Part shown: positions 9,676-17,098 of the stretch, piece by piece | Numbering within the stretch: position 1 is the first letter of the stretch | How the letters are laid out: every line of letters starts with the position of its first letter | From: CAVQUE01 sp046290435 | GTDB lineage: Bacteria > Actinomycetota > Acidimicrobiia > Acidimicrobiales > UBA8592 | DNA: 64,000 bases | Direction of reading: 5' to 3' | Assembly (NCBI GenBank): GCA_046290435.1 | Contig: JBKAGO010000070.1 | Location: 62,001-126,000, forward strand | The notes under the pieces: model-generated | Databases searched by the model: none | Seen by the model: only the letters and a program-made list of their open reading frames with translations | Told to the model about the DNA's origin: nothing | Translations under genes and position numbers: made by a program

Positions 9676-10938
9676 TCAGCCGCGGGTCGAGCGGGCTTCG
9701 ATGCGATCCATTCCGCAGAACGGGCGGAGCACCTCGGGAACGACGAAGCTGCCGTCGGCTTGCTGGCAGTGCTCCATGAGGAACACCAAGGTGCGTCCCA
9801 CGGCGCAGGCAGTGCCGTTGAGGGTGTGCAGCAGTTCCGTGCCGTCATCGGTTCGGACCCGCGAACCGAGCCGTCGTGCCGAGTAGTCGGTGTAGTTCGA
9901 GGTGCTGGTGAGCTCGCGGTAGCGGCCCTCCGACGGCAACCAGACCTCGCAGTCGTACTTCATCGCTGCGGGAGCGCCGAGGTCGCCGGCGGCGACCCGG
10001 ATGACGCGGTACGGCAGCCCCAGTTCGCCGATGATCTCCTGCTCGATGCCGCGCAGGACCTCGAGCTCGTCCCAGGATCGCTCGGGATGGCACCACGAGA
10101 ACATCTCGACCTTGTCGAACTGGTGCACCCGGAAGATGCCGCGGGTGTCCTTGCCGTACGTGCCGGCCTCGCGCCGGAAGCAGGACGAGAATCCGGCATA
10201 GCGAACCGGAAGTGCATCGGCGTCGAGCCGCTGGCCGCGATGGAGCCCGGCGAGTGCGACCTCGCTTGTGCCCACCAGGAAGAGTTCGTCGTTGCCGAGC
10301 TCGTAGACCTGGCTCCGGTCGGTGGGAAAGAAGCCGGCCTCGACCATCATTTCCTCGCGGACGAGCACCGGAGGAGCGACCGGGGTGAACCCCCGGGCGA
10401 CGAGCTTCGCCATGGTCCACTGCACGAGCGCGAACTCCAAGAGCACCGCCTCGCCCATCAGGTAGGCGAACCGGCTCCCCATGTTCCGGGCCGCCTGCTC
10501 GGTCTCGACCCATCCCATGCGCTCGCCGTACTCCGCGTGGTCGAGGAGAGGGGCCTCGGTGGTCTCGCCGACCACTTCGACGACCTCGTAGTCGTCCTCG
10601 CCACCCGATGGGCAGGCCGCCGCCGCGGGATTGGGGATCGTCAGCGCCAGGTCGTCCACCTCGGCGGCCACGACACCGTGGTCTGCCTCGGCCGCCTGCA
10701 GTTCGGCCTTGACCACCGCCGCAGCCTCGATCATGGCCTGGCGCCGATCAGGATCTGCCTTCCCGATCGCCTTGGATGCGGCGTTGGACCGGGCCCGGAG
10801 CTCTTCGACACGGCTCATCGAGATCCGCCGGGCCTCGTCAGCGGCCAGGAGTCGGTCGATGTCGGCCGCCGGGGCGCCCTTGCGGATGGCGCCCTCGCGG
10901 TAGCCGGCATCGTCGCGGAGACGTCGAAGATCGATCAT
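9676..10938 (-). CDS. serS: Seryl-tRNA synthetase
   Basis: 420 residues; a cytoplasmic class II enzyme that charges tRNA-Ser and tRNA-Sec. The N-terminal coiled-coil arm spans roughly residues 1-105 (MIDLRRLRDD onward). Catalytic motifs follow: motif 2 in FRREAGTYGKDTRGIFRVHQ and motif 3 in NGTACAVGRTLVFLMEH. The TxE element is seen as GTSEVAL. I chose ATG 10938 because it begins the conserved arm. The gene converges on the oxidase operon with only 33 bases between stops. If selenocysteine is used in this organism (see 13385-14005), this enzyme would also charge the Sec tRNA with serine, as is known for SerRS generally. Confidence 0.96.
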   Translation of the reverse strand: MIDLRRLRDDAGYREGAIRKGAPAADIDRLLAADEARRISMSRVEELRARSNAASKAIGKADPDRRQAMIEAAAVVKAELQAAEADHGVVAAEVDDLALTIPNPAAAACPSGGEDDYEVVEVVGETTEAPLLDHAEYGERMGWVETEQAARNMGSRFAYLMGEAVLLEFALVQWTMAKLVARGFTPVAPPVLVREEMMVEAGFFPTDRSQVYELGNDELFLVGTSEVALAGLHRGQRLDADALPVRYAGFSSCFRREAGTYGKDTRGIFRVHQFDKVEMFSWCHPERSWDELEVLRGIEQEIIGELGLPYRVIRVAAGDLGAPAAMKYDCEVWLPSEGRYRELTSTSNYTDYSARRLGSRVRTDDGTELLHTLNGTACAVGRTLVFLMEHCQQADGSFVVPEVLRPFCGMDRIEARSTRG

Positions 10939-11087
10939 GGGGACCGAGGCTACCGGCGCCGTTCGAGCCGAGGTGTCCATGGCGAACAGCCGTCGGGTCG
11001 GGTCGAGGGAACGTCGGAGTCGAGGTCGCCGGTGCACCGCGGAAACGGAAGCCGCGCGATCGCTCCGCGCTGGCTAACGTGACCGCC

Positions 11088-11657
11088 ATGGTGAAGACCT
11101 CCGGTGCGGGCGCCGAGGAACTCGACGTCGACGGAGTGGTGGTGCGAGTCATCCGCAGCGATCGCCGTCGCAAGACCAGTGCGGCCCGCCTCGTCGACGA
11201 TGGTGTCATCGAAGTCCGTGTGCCGGCATGGTTGTCGGAGACCGATCGGGCGCGAACGGTGCACGATCTGGTCGGCCGCATCCGCAAGGCCCGACCGCTT
11301 GCGTCGGACCTCGCCGACCTCGACGAGCGCGTCCGGGTGCTGGCGCGTCGCTACGACCTGCCGTTGCCGACCTCGGTTCGCTGGGTGACCAACCAGGCGA
11401 GGCGCTGGGCGTCCTGCACGCCCGAGACCGGGGTCATCCGCGTGTCGTCACGGCTGCAACGGGTACCGCTCTGGGTTCTCGATGCGGTGCTCGTGCACGA
11501 GCTCGCGCACCTCGTCGTCGCCGACCACGGACCCGCCTTCCGGGCGGTCGAGGACCGCTATCCGTTGCGCGAGCGTGCCGACGGCTTCCTCGAGGCGATG
11601 GGCCTGGGGCTGGCCCTCGACTGCTACACCGCCGACGGGTCCGCACCGGCACGCTGA
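11088..11657 (+). CDS. YgjP/SprT-like zinc metallopeptidase (DUF45 type)
   Basis: 189 residues. It has the zinc-protease motif H137-E-L-A-H141, followed by DHGPAFRAVEDRYP, which matches the third ligand region of the YgjP/WSS1-type M48 family. The upstream part has RRWASCTPETGVIRVS, the usual segment before the HExxH helix in this family. The N-terminal 60 residues form the small beta-domain of these proteins. The physiological substrate is unknown. The ATG at 11088 is preferred. It is divergent from serS with a 149-bp intergenic region. Confidence 0.82.
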   Translation: MVKTSGAGAEELDVDGVVVRVIRSDRRRKTSAARLVDDGVIEVRVPAWLSETDRARTVHDLVGRIRKARPLASDLADLDERVRVLARRYDLPLPTSVRWVTNQARRWASCTPETGVIRVSSRLQRVPLWVLDAVLVHELAHLVVADHGPAFRAVEDRYPLRERADGFLEAMGLGLALDCYTADGSAPAR

Positions 11658-11780
11658 TCATCCTCCCCCTGCGTTGGGGAGGGCGTGCGGAACGGCGGCA
11701 GCGCCGGCGCGCGATGACCGTACCTGGCGCCGAGCCGACCTATCCAGCGGGCCGTGGTCCGCCGGATACGCTCAGCCACC

Positions 11781-13289
11781 GTGCTGAACCGTGCGATCCG
11801 CCGTGCTGCTGCCGACCATGCCGAAGTGGCGGCCTACGTCGCGCCCGACGGTTGGGCGGTCACCTACCGCGATCTCGATCGGCTCTCCGACGAGGTCGCT
11901 GCCGGCTTCGCCGCTCGTGGCCTCGGTGCGGGTGCCGTCATTGCGCTGAGCCTCCCCAGCACCGCCGACTACATCGTCGCCTACCTGGCGGCAGCGAAGA
12001 TCGGCGCGGTCACCGCGGGCCTCAACCCGCGGTTCCGGGGAGCGGAGCGCCAGGCGGCGCTCGATGTGCTCGAGCCCGATCTCGTGATCGCCGACGACGC
12101 ACATCTCGAGGGGGTGCCGGATCGCCTCGACGTGGCGCGCGTAGCCCTCGCCGACCACGTCGACGGTGTGCTGGCGGGCCTGCGGGTGCCCGGTGGGCAG
12201 GTCGCCGAGCTCGCCGAGGATCCCGATCGCCCGGTGTGCATCTGCTTCACGTCGGGGAGCACCGGGGCTCCCAAGGGCGCCTGGTACACCGGGCGCCAGC
12301 TGGCGGTCATCGCCGAGCTCGACACCGGCGGGGCGTGGGGTGGCGGTGGCGACCGCTACGCCAGCACCGAGTTCGCCCACGTCGGTGTCATGACGAAGCT
12401 GCCGTGGCTGCTCGCCACGGGCGGCACGACGCACCTGCTCGACAAGTGGCGGGCCGAACCGGTCCTCGAGCTCATCGACCGCTACCGGATGACCTCGGTC
12501 AGCGCCATCGCGCCGCAGGTGGCGCTGATGCTGCGCGTGCCGGACCTCGATCGCTTCGACTTCTCCTGCGTGAAGGCGATCGTCAGCGGCGGCGCACACG
12601 CGCCTCCTGCGCTGGTGCGTGCGGGGCGCGAGCTGTTCGGCGCGCCGTGGTCGATCCGCTACTCGTCCACCGAGTCGGGCGGGGTGGGCCTCGGCACCGC
12701 TCTCGACGCCGACGATGAGGAAGCGCTGCACACGGTGGGGAGGCCTCGGCCCGGTGTCGAGGCCGCGATCCGCCACGGCGATGGGAGTCCTGTGCAGCCC
12801 GGCGAGGTCGGCGAGCTCTGGCTGCGCTCGGGGGCGATGATGAGCGGCTACTGGAACGACCCGGAGGCCACTGCCGAGGCGCTCGTCGATGGCTGGCTCC
12901 GCACCGGCGATCTTGCGTACGTCGACGATCGCGGCTGCTATCGCCTGGCCGGTCGGACCAAGGAGATGTACATCCGCGGTGGCTACAACGTGTACCCGCT
13001 CGAGGTCGAGGCCGTGCTGGCCGATCATCCCGGCGTGGCCGCCGTGGCGGTGGTCCCACGCCCCGACGAGGTGATGGGCGAGATCGGCGTCGCGGTGGTG
13101 GTGCCGACCGATCCGGGGTCGCCTCCTGGTCTCGAGGACCTGCGGTCGTTCGCCGCCGTCTCGCTGGCGGCCTACAAGCTCCCCGAGGCCGTGCGGGTGG
13201 TCGAGCGCCTACCGGTCAATGCGACCGACAAGCTCGATCGCCGGGCCCTCGTCGAGATCGAACGCGCCTCGGCCACGCCGCCGGGCTGA
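11781..13289 (+). CDS. AMP-binding acyl-CoA synthetase (fatty acid-CoA ligase type)
   Basis: 502 residues. This ANL-superfamily enzyme activates a carboxylic acid with ATP to an acyl-AMP and then to the CoA ester. The P-loop-like A3 motif FTSGSTGAPKG lies near residue 160, YSSTESGGVG is the A5 region, and LRTGDLAYVDDRG with YIRGGYNVYPLEVE give the hinge and A8 region. The catalytic Lys in the tail appears in NATDKLDRRAL. The substrate cannot be told from sequence. GTG 11781 is preferred because GATACGCT, a -10-like hexamer, lies just before it; GTG 11754 is the alternative. Confidence 0.88.
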   Translation: MLNRAIRRAAADHAEVAAYVAPDGWAVTYRDLDRLSDEVAAGFAARGLGAGAVIALSLPSTADYIVAYLAAAKIGAVTAGLNPRFRGAERQAALDVLEPDLVIADDAHLEGVPDRLDVARVALADHVDGVLAGLRVPGGQVAELAEDPDRPVCICFTSGSTGAPKGAWYTGRQLAVIAELDTGGAWGGGGDRYASTEFAHVGVMTKLPWLLATGGTTHLLDKWRAEPVLELIDRYRMTSVSAIAPQVALMLRVPDLDRFDFSCVKAIVSGGAHAPPALVRAGRELFGAPWSIRYSSTESGGVGLGTALDADDEEALHTVGRPRPGVEAAIRHGDGSPVQPGEVGELWLRSGAMMSGYWNDPEATAEALVDGWLRTGDLAYVDDRGCYRLAGRTKEMYIRGGYNVYPLEVEAVLADHPGVAAVAVVPRPDEVMGEIGVAVVVPTDPGSPPGLEDLRSFAAVSLAAYKLPEAVRVVERLPVNATDKLDRRALVEIERASATPPG

Positions 13290-13384
13290 GGTCGGCCGCT
13301 TCTGGCTCGGGTCGATCGCCTCGTCGAGACCTGCTCGATGTGCCGGGGAGGACGAGGTCGCCGTCGCCGAGCGGGCACTGCGCC

Positions 13385-14005
13385 TCAGGAGCGTTCGATG
13401 ATGCGCTCGATCCAGTTGATGTAGGTGGCGCTCTCCTGCGCTCCCGGCACGGGCAGCACGCCATTGATGACCACGGTGGGGACGGCGGTGATGCCCTGGC
13501 CGATGGCGTCGTTGTGCTCGTCGATCACCAGCTGGGCGAGGGCCGGGCGCTGTTCGGCGACCAGCGAGTCGAACTCGTCACCGGGGATATCCACGTCGAC
13601 CGCCAGGTCGTGGAGGACCGGCCACGACGAGATGGTGCGGTTCTCGGTGAAGTACGCCATGAACAGGCGCCGGTGGAAGGCGGCGACGTGGTCGGGGTAG
13701 GCGCCCTCGACGACCTTGGCGGCGACGAGCGCCGGCAGGCTCGACGACGGCGGATCGTCGTCGGATGCCCACGGCACGAAGGTTGTGCGGGGCTCCATCT
13801 CGGCCATGGTGCGCCAGTTCTGGGTGTACTCGACGAACTTCGCCCGCTCGGGCACCTTCGTGTCATGGCGGAGCAGGAAGCTCTTCCACTCGATGCGGAT
13901 GCGGTCGCCGAAGTGCTCGGACACATCGTCGAGGCGGACCGCCCCGACGTAGCACCACGGTCAGAGGAAGTCCGACCAGACGGTCAGCGGGATGGGCGAG
14001 GTCAT
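13385..14005 (-). CDS. DsbA/FrnE-family oxidoreductase, predicted selenoprotein with UxxC active site
   Basis: 206 residues if the in-frame TGA at 13961-13963 is read as selenocysteine. The product begins MTSPIPLTVWSDFL-U-PWCYVG, which is the FrnE/DsbA-like active site SDFxCPWCYVG with Sec15 in place of the first Cys; Cys18 is the resolving residue. The thioredoxin-fold cis-Pro loop is AVPTVV (Pro176), and the helical insert is typical of the 2-hydroxychromene isomerase/FrnE group. ATG 14005 is supported by a TACGGT hexamer six bases upstream. A 10-bp hairpin follows the TGA. A shorter reading from GTG 13924 would lack the active site and the first strand, so it is an unlikely product. The alternatives are a TGC-to-TGA mutation or sequencing error. 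No sel genes lie in this window. Confidence 0.78.
13927..13949 (-). promoter_or_regulatory. Candidate bacterial SECIS hairpin
   Basis: Reading the minus strand, arm CGTCGGGGCG (13949-13940), loop GTC (13939-13937) and arm CGCCTCGACG (13936-13927) form a 10-bp stem with a single G-U pair. The loop begins 21 nt after the TGA codon, and its first base is G. Known bacterial SECIS elements place the apical loop about 16-37 nt after UGA, with a G among the first loop bases, so the geometry fits. The element lies inside coding sequence, as in E. coli fdhF. The pairing was found by hand and not by a folding program. Confidence 0.65.
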
Positions 14006-14011
14006 GGGTTC

Positions 14012-14017
14012 ACCGTA
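14012..14017 (-). promoter_or_regulatory. -10 hexamer TACGGT of the DsbA/FrnE-type selenoprotein gene
   Basis: TACGGT followed by six bases (GAACCC) and ATG 14005. This matches the leaderless spacing seen at many genes here and places the start before the in-frame TGA. Confidence 0.5.
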
Positions 14018-14034
14018 ACCGCCGGAACGTGGTG

Positions 14035-14130
14035 TGATCGGCGCAAGGGGGTTCGGTGGTCTCGGCCAGGGCGATGTCGGCCAGGTTCGTCGGAGAAGAA
14101 CAGGCCGGCGCCGACACCGGCCGTGAGGCC
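14035..14130 (-). pseudogene. whiB-like gene fragment with frameshift
   Basis: On the minus strand this stretch encodes TAGVGAGLFFSDE and then, after one extra C, LADIALAET in another frame. It matches the whiB gene at 19187-19528 (TAGVDAGLFFSDELADIALAKT) nearly base for base, with the single-base insertion CCTGG for CTGG. Neither the start, the Cys-rich part nor the C-terminus survives. It is a short decayed copy between crcB and the predicted selenoprotein gene, probably left by duplication of whiB or recombination with it. Confidence 0.75.
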
Positions 14131-14139
14131 CGGCCGGCT

Positions 14140-14481
14140 TCAGGAAGCGGCGAGTTCAAGTCCCGCAAGCGCTGCGAGGATGCCGGCTCCGATCGCAACC
14201 CCCAGGGTGGTGGCCACGCGGGCCGGACGGTTGTGCAGCGCCTGGTCGTGCAGGTGGTGGACGAGTGTCGAGAACGTCGACAGCGTGCCGCAGAGGGCGA
14301 CGCCGACCAACACGGCGGTCGGGCGCTCGGATGCGGCGACGAGCCCGGCGAAGAAGCTGGCAAGCGTGTTGGCGCCGATCGTGCCGAATGGCAGGCCGGC
14401 GTCGAAGCGTGCGAGCACTGCTCGGGCGAGGGCGCCGAGGCCGGCCAACACGACGAACGCGGCGGCACCGAGGAGGATCAC
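14140..14481 (-). CDS. crcB: Fluoride ion channel CrcB/Fluc, second subunit
   Basis: 113 residues with four membrane helices. Fluc proteins are dual-topology dimers that export fluoride passively. Key features are ALARAVLARF, the pore Asn in FGTIGANTLASFFAG, and the Phe-box segment GTLSTFSTLVHH. The GTG start overlaps the TGA of the upstream crcB copy (GTGA), so the two are coupled and may assemble as a heterodimer of opposite orientations, as known for tandem crcB pairs in Gram-positive bacteria. It is the downstream member of the pair. Confidence 0.9.
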   Translation of the reverse strand: MILLGAAAFVVLAGLGALARAVLARFDAGLPFGTIGANTLASFFAGLVAASERPTAVLVGVALCGTLSTFSTLVHHLHDQALHNRPARVATTLGVAIGAGILAALAGLELAAS

Positions 14482-14918
14482 GACGGAGCCGCCATCGGTT
14501 CGCGTCGGTTTCCCATGCGTCTGCCCACGGCGTAGGCGACGAGGCCACAGGCGAACGACGAGAGGAGGTAGCCGGCGAAGAGTCCGAGCCGGTCGTCGCG
14601 GGCCATGACGGCGAGGTCGACGGCGAAGGCCGAGAAGGTGGTGAGCCCACCGCAGAACCCGATGGCCGCTGCGGCGAAGACGCGGTCCGGTAGAGCCGCA
14701 CGCCGGGCGACGAGCCATCCGAGGGCGGCACAGCCGACGATGTTGACGACGAAGACCGCCCAGGGCCAGTCGTCGGTGTCGCTGAAGACTTCGCCGATCG
14801 TGAAGCGCAGGGTCGCTCCGACGACGCCGCCGATGGCGATCGCCGACGCCGTCCGAGGATCGAGCGACGTGACCGGTGGGGCGTTCCGGTCGTCGGCGCT
14901 CACGGGTGGGTCGTGCAC
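14478..14918 (-). CDS. crcB: Fluoride ion channel CrcB/Fluc, first subunit
   Basis: 146 residues; the first of two adjacent Fluc genes. Signature segments are GGVVGATLRFTIGE, FVVNIVGCAALGW with the pore Asn, and GFCGGLTTFSAFAVD with the central sodium-site Thr-Thr-Phe-Ser. GTG 14918 is chosen because TAGGGT lies seven bases before it; a start at 14942 would only add a few residues. The N-terminal 25 residues are polar and not part of the channel. No fluoride riboswitch was seen, which fits a leaderless transcript. Confidence 0.9.
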   Translation of the reverse strand: MHDPPVSADDRNAPPVTSLDPRTASAIAIGGVVGATLRFTIGEVFSDTDDWPWAVFVVNIVGCAALGWLVARRAALPDRVFAAAAIGFCGGLTTFSAFAVDLAVMARDDRLGLFAGYLLSSFACGLVAYAVGRRMGNRREPMAAPS

Positions 14919-14999
14919 TCGTGCGACCCTAATGGGAGACACGAGTGGCGCCTCGATGCTGCGACCGGGCGGAGCGAGGCCTGCGCCCGGCGTCAGGTT

Positions 15000-15045
15000 T
15001 CTGGCGCCGAAACTGGTTGTCAGAGCAGCAGTTCTCGGCGCCAGA
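15000..15045. repeat. 46-bp palindromic intergenic repeat, copy 1
   Basis: Terminal arms TCTGGCGCCGA and TCGGCGCCAGA are perfect 11-bp inverted repeats. The centre of this copy differs from the other five (GTTGTCAGAGCAGCAG). It lies between crcB and the S4-domain gene. Confidence 0.85.
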
Positions 15046-15067
15046 GGCGACGCGCGACACTGGATCG

Positions 15068-15433
15068 ATGTCCGGGGCTCGTGTCGACAGCTGGTTGTGG
15101 GCGGTGCGGGTCGCGAAGACGCGCAGCGCAGCGAAGGCCCTGGTGGTCGGCGGCCACGTCGCGGTCAACGGCAAGAAGGTCAAGCCTGCACACAGGGTCG
15201 CCCCCGGCGATCGGGTCGAGGCGACGGTCGCCGGCCGGCTGCGGGAGCTCGAGGTCGTCGAACCCGTCGAGAAGCGTGTCGGCGCGGCCCGGGCCGCTGA
15301 GTGCATGGTCGATCACTCGCCGCCGCCACCACCTCCCGAGGAACGACCGGGCCCGGTCGCCGCCCGCGAGCGCGGTGCCGGACGTCCGACCAAACGGGAT
15401 CGGCGTCAGATCGAACGCTTCCGCGGGAGCTGA
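15068..15433 (+). CDS. S4-domain RNA-binding protein (Hsp15/HslR-like)
   Basis: 121 residues. The S4 domain fills residues 5-65 (RVDSWLWAVRVAKTRSAAKA, GGHVAVNGKKVKP, PGDRVEATV), as in Hsp15, which binds the 50S subunit carrying stalled nascent chains. The C-terminal tail is basic and Pro-rich (PPPPPPEERPG, RGAGRPTKRDRRQ). The last 46 bases of the gene are the first unit of a 53-bp tandem repeat that runs past the stop, so the C-terminus may have been shaped by repeat expansion. ATG 15068 is chosen as the first start that keeps the S4 domain whole. Confidence 0.85.
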   Translation: MSGARVDSWLWAVRVAKTRSAAKALVVGGHVAVNGKKVKPAHRVAPGDRVEATVAGRLRELEVVEPVEKRVGAARAAECMVDHSPPPPPPEERPGPVAARERGAGRPTKRDRRQIERFRGS

Positions 15434-15544
15434 GTCGGCTGACCAAACGGGATCGGCGTCAGATCGAACGCTTCCGCGGGAGCTGAGTCGGCTGACCAAA
15501 CGGGACCGGCGACACATCACGCTTCCGCGGGAGCTGGGTCGGCC
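15388..15544 (+). repeat. Tandem repeat, 53-bp unit, three copies
   Basis: Units begin with GACCAAACGGGA at 15388, 15441 and 15494. The first two are nearly identical; the third has a few substitutions and is two bases shorter. The first unit covers the C-terminal codons and the stop of the S4-domain gene. Because 53 is not a multiple of three, each unit is in a different frame and the copies downstream of the stop are noncoding. Confidence 0.9.
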
Positions 15545-15611
15545 GACTCGCCCGACGCCGGCGGCCGGTTCGGATCGCGGCCCGCCCTGCCCGGGTGCGA
15601 CAATCGTCGCC

Positions 15612-16265
15612 GTGGATCTATCGCATGTCCGTGAGCAGTACGAGACGACTGGCCTCGACGAAGCCGACGTCGATCCCGACCCGATCGTGCAGTTCCAACG
15701 TTGGTACCGGGATGCCGAGGCGGCCGAGCTCTGGGAGCCCAACGCCATGGTGGTGTCGGCAGTCGATGCCGACGGTTGGCCGGCGTCTCGGTTCGTGCTG
15801 CTGAAGAGCGTCGACGACGAGGGCTTCACCTTCTTCACCAACTACTCCAGCGCGAAGGCAACGGCGCTCGACATGGCGGGTCGAGCGTCGCTCACCTTCG
15901 GCTGGCTCCCGCTGCGTCGCCAGGTCCGGGTGCTCGGTCGGGTCGAGCGGGTGTCGACAGCGGAGTCGGATGCCTACTTCGCCCAGCGGCCACGCGGGAG
16001 CCAGCTCGGTGCCTGGGCGTCGCCGCAGAGCACCGTCGTCGCCGGGCGGGAGGAGCTCGATCGCCGCTACGAAGAGGCGGCGAGCCGCTTCGGCGACGGC
16101 CCGGTCCCTCGGCCCGAGCACTGGGGCGGCTACCGGGTGGTGCCGGCGGTGATCGAGTTCTGGCAGGGCCGCCCCGATCGGTTCCACGACCGACTGGCGT
16201 TCACCCGGATCGACGAGACCGCCACCGGCCCCGACGCTTGGACGATGGTGCGCCTCGCCCCCTGA
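15612..16265 (+). CDS. pdxH: Pyridoxamine 5'-phosphate oxidase
   Basis: 217 residues; an FMN enzyme that oxidises pyridoxamine or pyridoxine 5'-phosphate to pyridoxal phosphate. The family pattern is complete: PNAMVVSAVDADGWPASRFVLLK, FFTNYSSAKATAL, LPLRRQVRVLGRVER, RPRGSQLGAWAS and the C-terminal HWGGYRVVPAVIEFWQGRPDRFHDR, which binds FMN and the substrate phosphate. GTG 15612 is chosen; CGACAAT, a -10-like sequence, lies just before it. The reading frame is open for hundreds of bases upstream, but that part is the S4 gene and its repeats in another frame. Confidence 0.95.
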   Translation: MDLSHVREQYETTGLDEADVDPDPIVQFQRWYRDAEAAELWEPNAMVVSAVDADGWPASRFVLLKSVDDEGFTFFTNYSSAKATALDMAGRASLTFGWLPLRRQVRVLGRVERVSTAESDAYFAQRPRGSQLGAWASPQSTVVAGREELDRRYEEAASRFGDGPVPRPEHWGGYRVVPAVIEFWQGRPDRFHDRLAFTRIDETATGPDAWTMVRLAP

Positions 16266-16291
16266 TCGCCAGGGCAGGAAAGGTCAGACGG

Positions 16292-16337
16292 TCTGGCGCC
16301 GAGAATCGTTGTTCTGGCGACAGTTTTCGGCGCCAGA
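16292..16337. repeat. 46-bp palindromic intergenic repeat, copy 2
   Basis: TCTGGCGCCGA...TCGGCGCCAGA with centre GTTCTGGCGACAG. It lies 27 bases after pdxH and only 17 bases before copy 3. Confidence 0.9.
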
Positions 16338-16354
16338 ACTCATGGCGTCGGATT

Positions 16355-16400
16355 TCTGGCGCCGAGAATCGTTGTTCTGGCGACGGTTTTCGGCGCCGGA
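16355..16400. repeat. 46-bp palindromic intergenic repeat, copy 3
   Basis: Same element in the same orientation as copy 2, with the right arm ending CCGGA. The pair lies between the convergent pdxH and poly-gamma-glutamate hydrolase genes. Confidence 0.9.
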
Positions 16401-16485
16401 ACCGATGGCCGAGGCTGGGCTCACCGATGGTCGGTGCGCCCACCGGGCCCGCGGGGGCTGGCGAGCCGGATGGGCGGCGTCCGGG

Positions 16486-17088
16486 TCAGCGAGGCCAGCT
16501 GCGGGCGGCGGTCGCCAGGGCGGCGATCAGGGTGTCGACCTGCGGCGCCCGGCCCACCTCGCCGTGATCGGACCAGCCCCACTGCTGATAGTGCCAGCGG
16601 ATCGTCGGGGGCAGCTCGATCTGCACCCCGCGCATGCGCGGCAGGTTCACCGGGTTCTGCCGATGCTGGCCCGCCAGCTCCTTGGGGATCTCCGCCAGAT
16701 CGTGCTGGAACGTGAACTTCGGCAGTGCGAAACGGGCGTGTGCGGCGATGTGGCGCGCCAACGCCCGGTTGCGGCCCCCCAACAGCACCGAATGGAACAG
16801 GTGCTCGCGCCCATAGCCGTGGATGGTCACCACCACGTCGACCTGGTCGAGGAACACCTGCAGCGCCTCGCTGTGCTCGGGACGCACCGACGTCGACGAG
16901 AAGTGCGTCGGCTCCTCGTGGGCCTGCACCACCCCGTAGTACGAGGCCCCGGCGAGTGCCGCCGCGTCACGGGCGATGGCGTCGGTGGTCTTTTCGAGGG
17001 TGCCGCCGTGGTAGGCCATGAACCCGAACCGCGACCGCAGCTGGAGCTCCTCGACGACGTCGGAGCGGTGGAGGAGGCGGTTCAACAC
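16486..17088 (-). CDS. Poly-gamma-glutamate hydrolase family protein
   Basis: 200 residues. It matches the zinc-dependent poly-gamma-glutamate hydrolase family first known from Bacillus phages: FMAYHGGTLEKTTD, THFSSTSVRP, VVVTIHGYGRE and LLGGRNRALA carry the conserved His/Glu residues. Such enzymes cut gamma-glutamyl polymers; here the substrate could be a capsule or a gamma-glutamyl metabolite. No signal peptide is visible, so it is probably cytoplasmic. GTG 17088 is favoured by TAGCGT eight bases upstream. It follows the CcdA-like gene closely but may have its own promoter. Confidence 0.82.
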   Translation of the reverse strand: MLNRLLHRSDVVEELQLRSRFGFMAYHGGTLEKTTDAIARDAAALAGASYYGVVQAHEEPTHFSSTSVRPEHSEALQVFLDQVDVVVTIHGYGREHLFHSVLLGGRNRALARHIAAHARFALPKFTFQHDLAEIPKELAGQHRQNPVNLPRMRGVQIELPPTIRWHYQQWGWSDHGEVGRAPQVDTLIAALATAARSWPR

Positions 17089-17098
17089 CCGCCCGACG

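Noticed and set aside
13385..13924. Short version of the DsbA-like protein starting at GTG 13924
   Set aside because: It lacks the first strand and the CxxC/UxxC active site and has no start signals; the longer read-through form explains the upstream homology.
14918..15000. Possible fluoride riboswitch before crcB
   Set aside because: The conserved crcB-motif bases are not present, and the gene appears to be leaderless.
15388..15544. CRISPR-like array from the repeated units
   Set aside because: The repeats are contiguous 53-bp tandem copies without spacers, and there are no cas genes.
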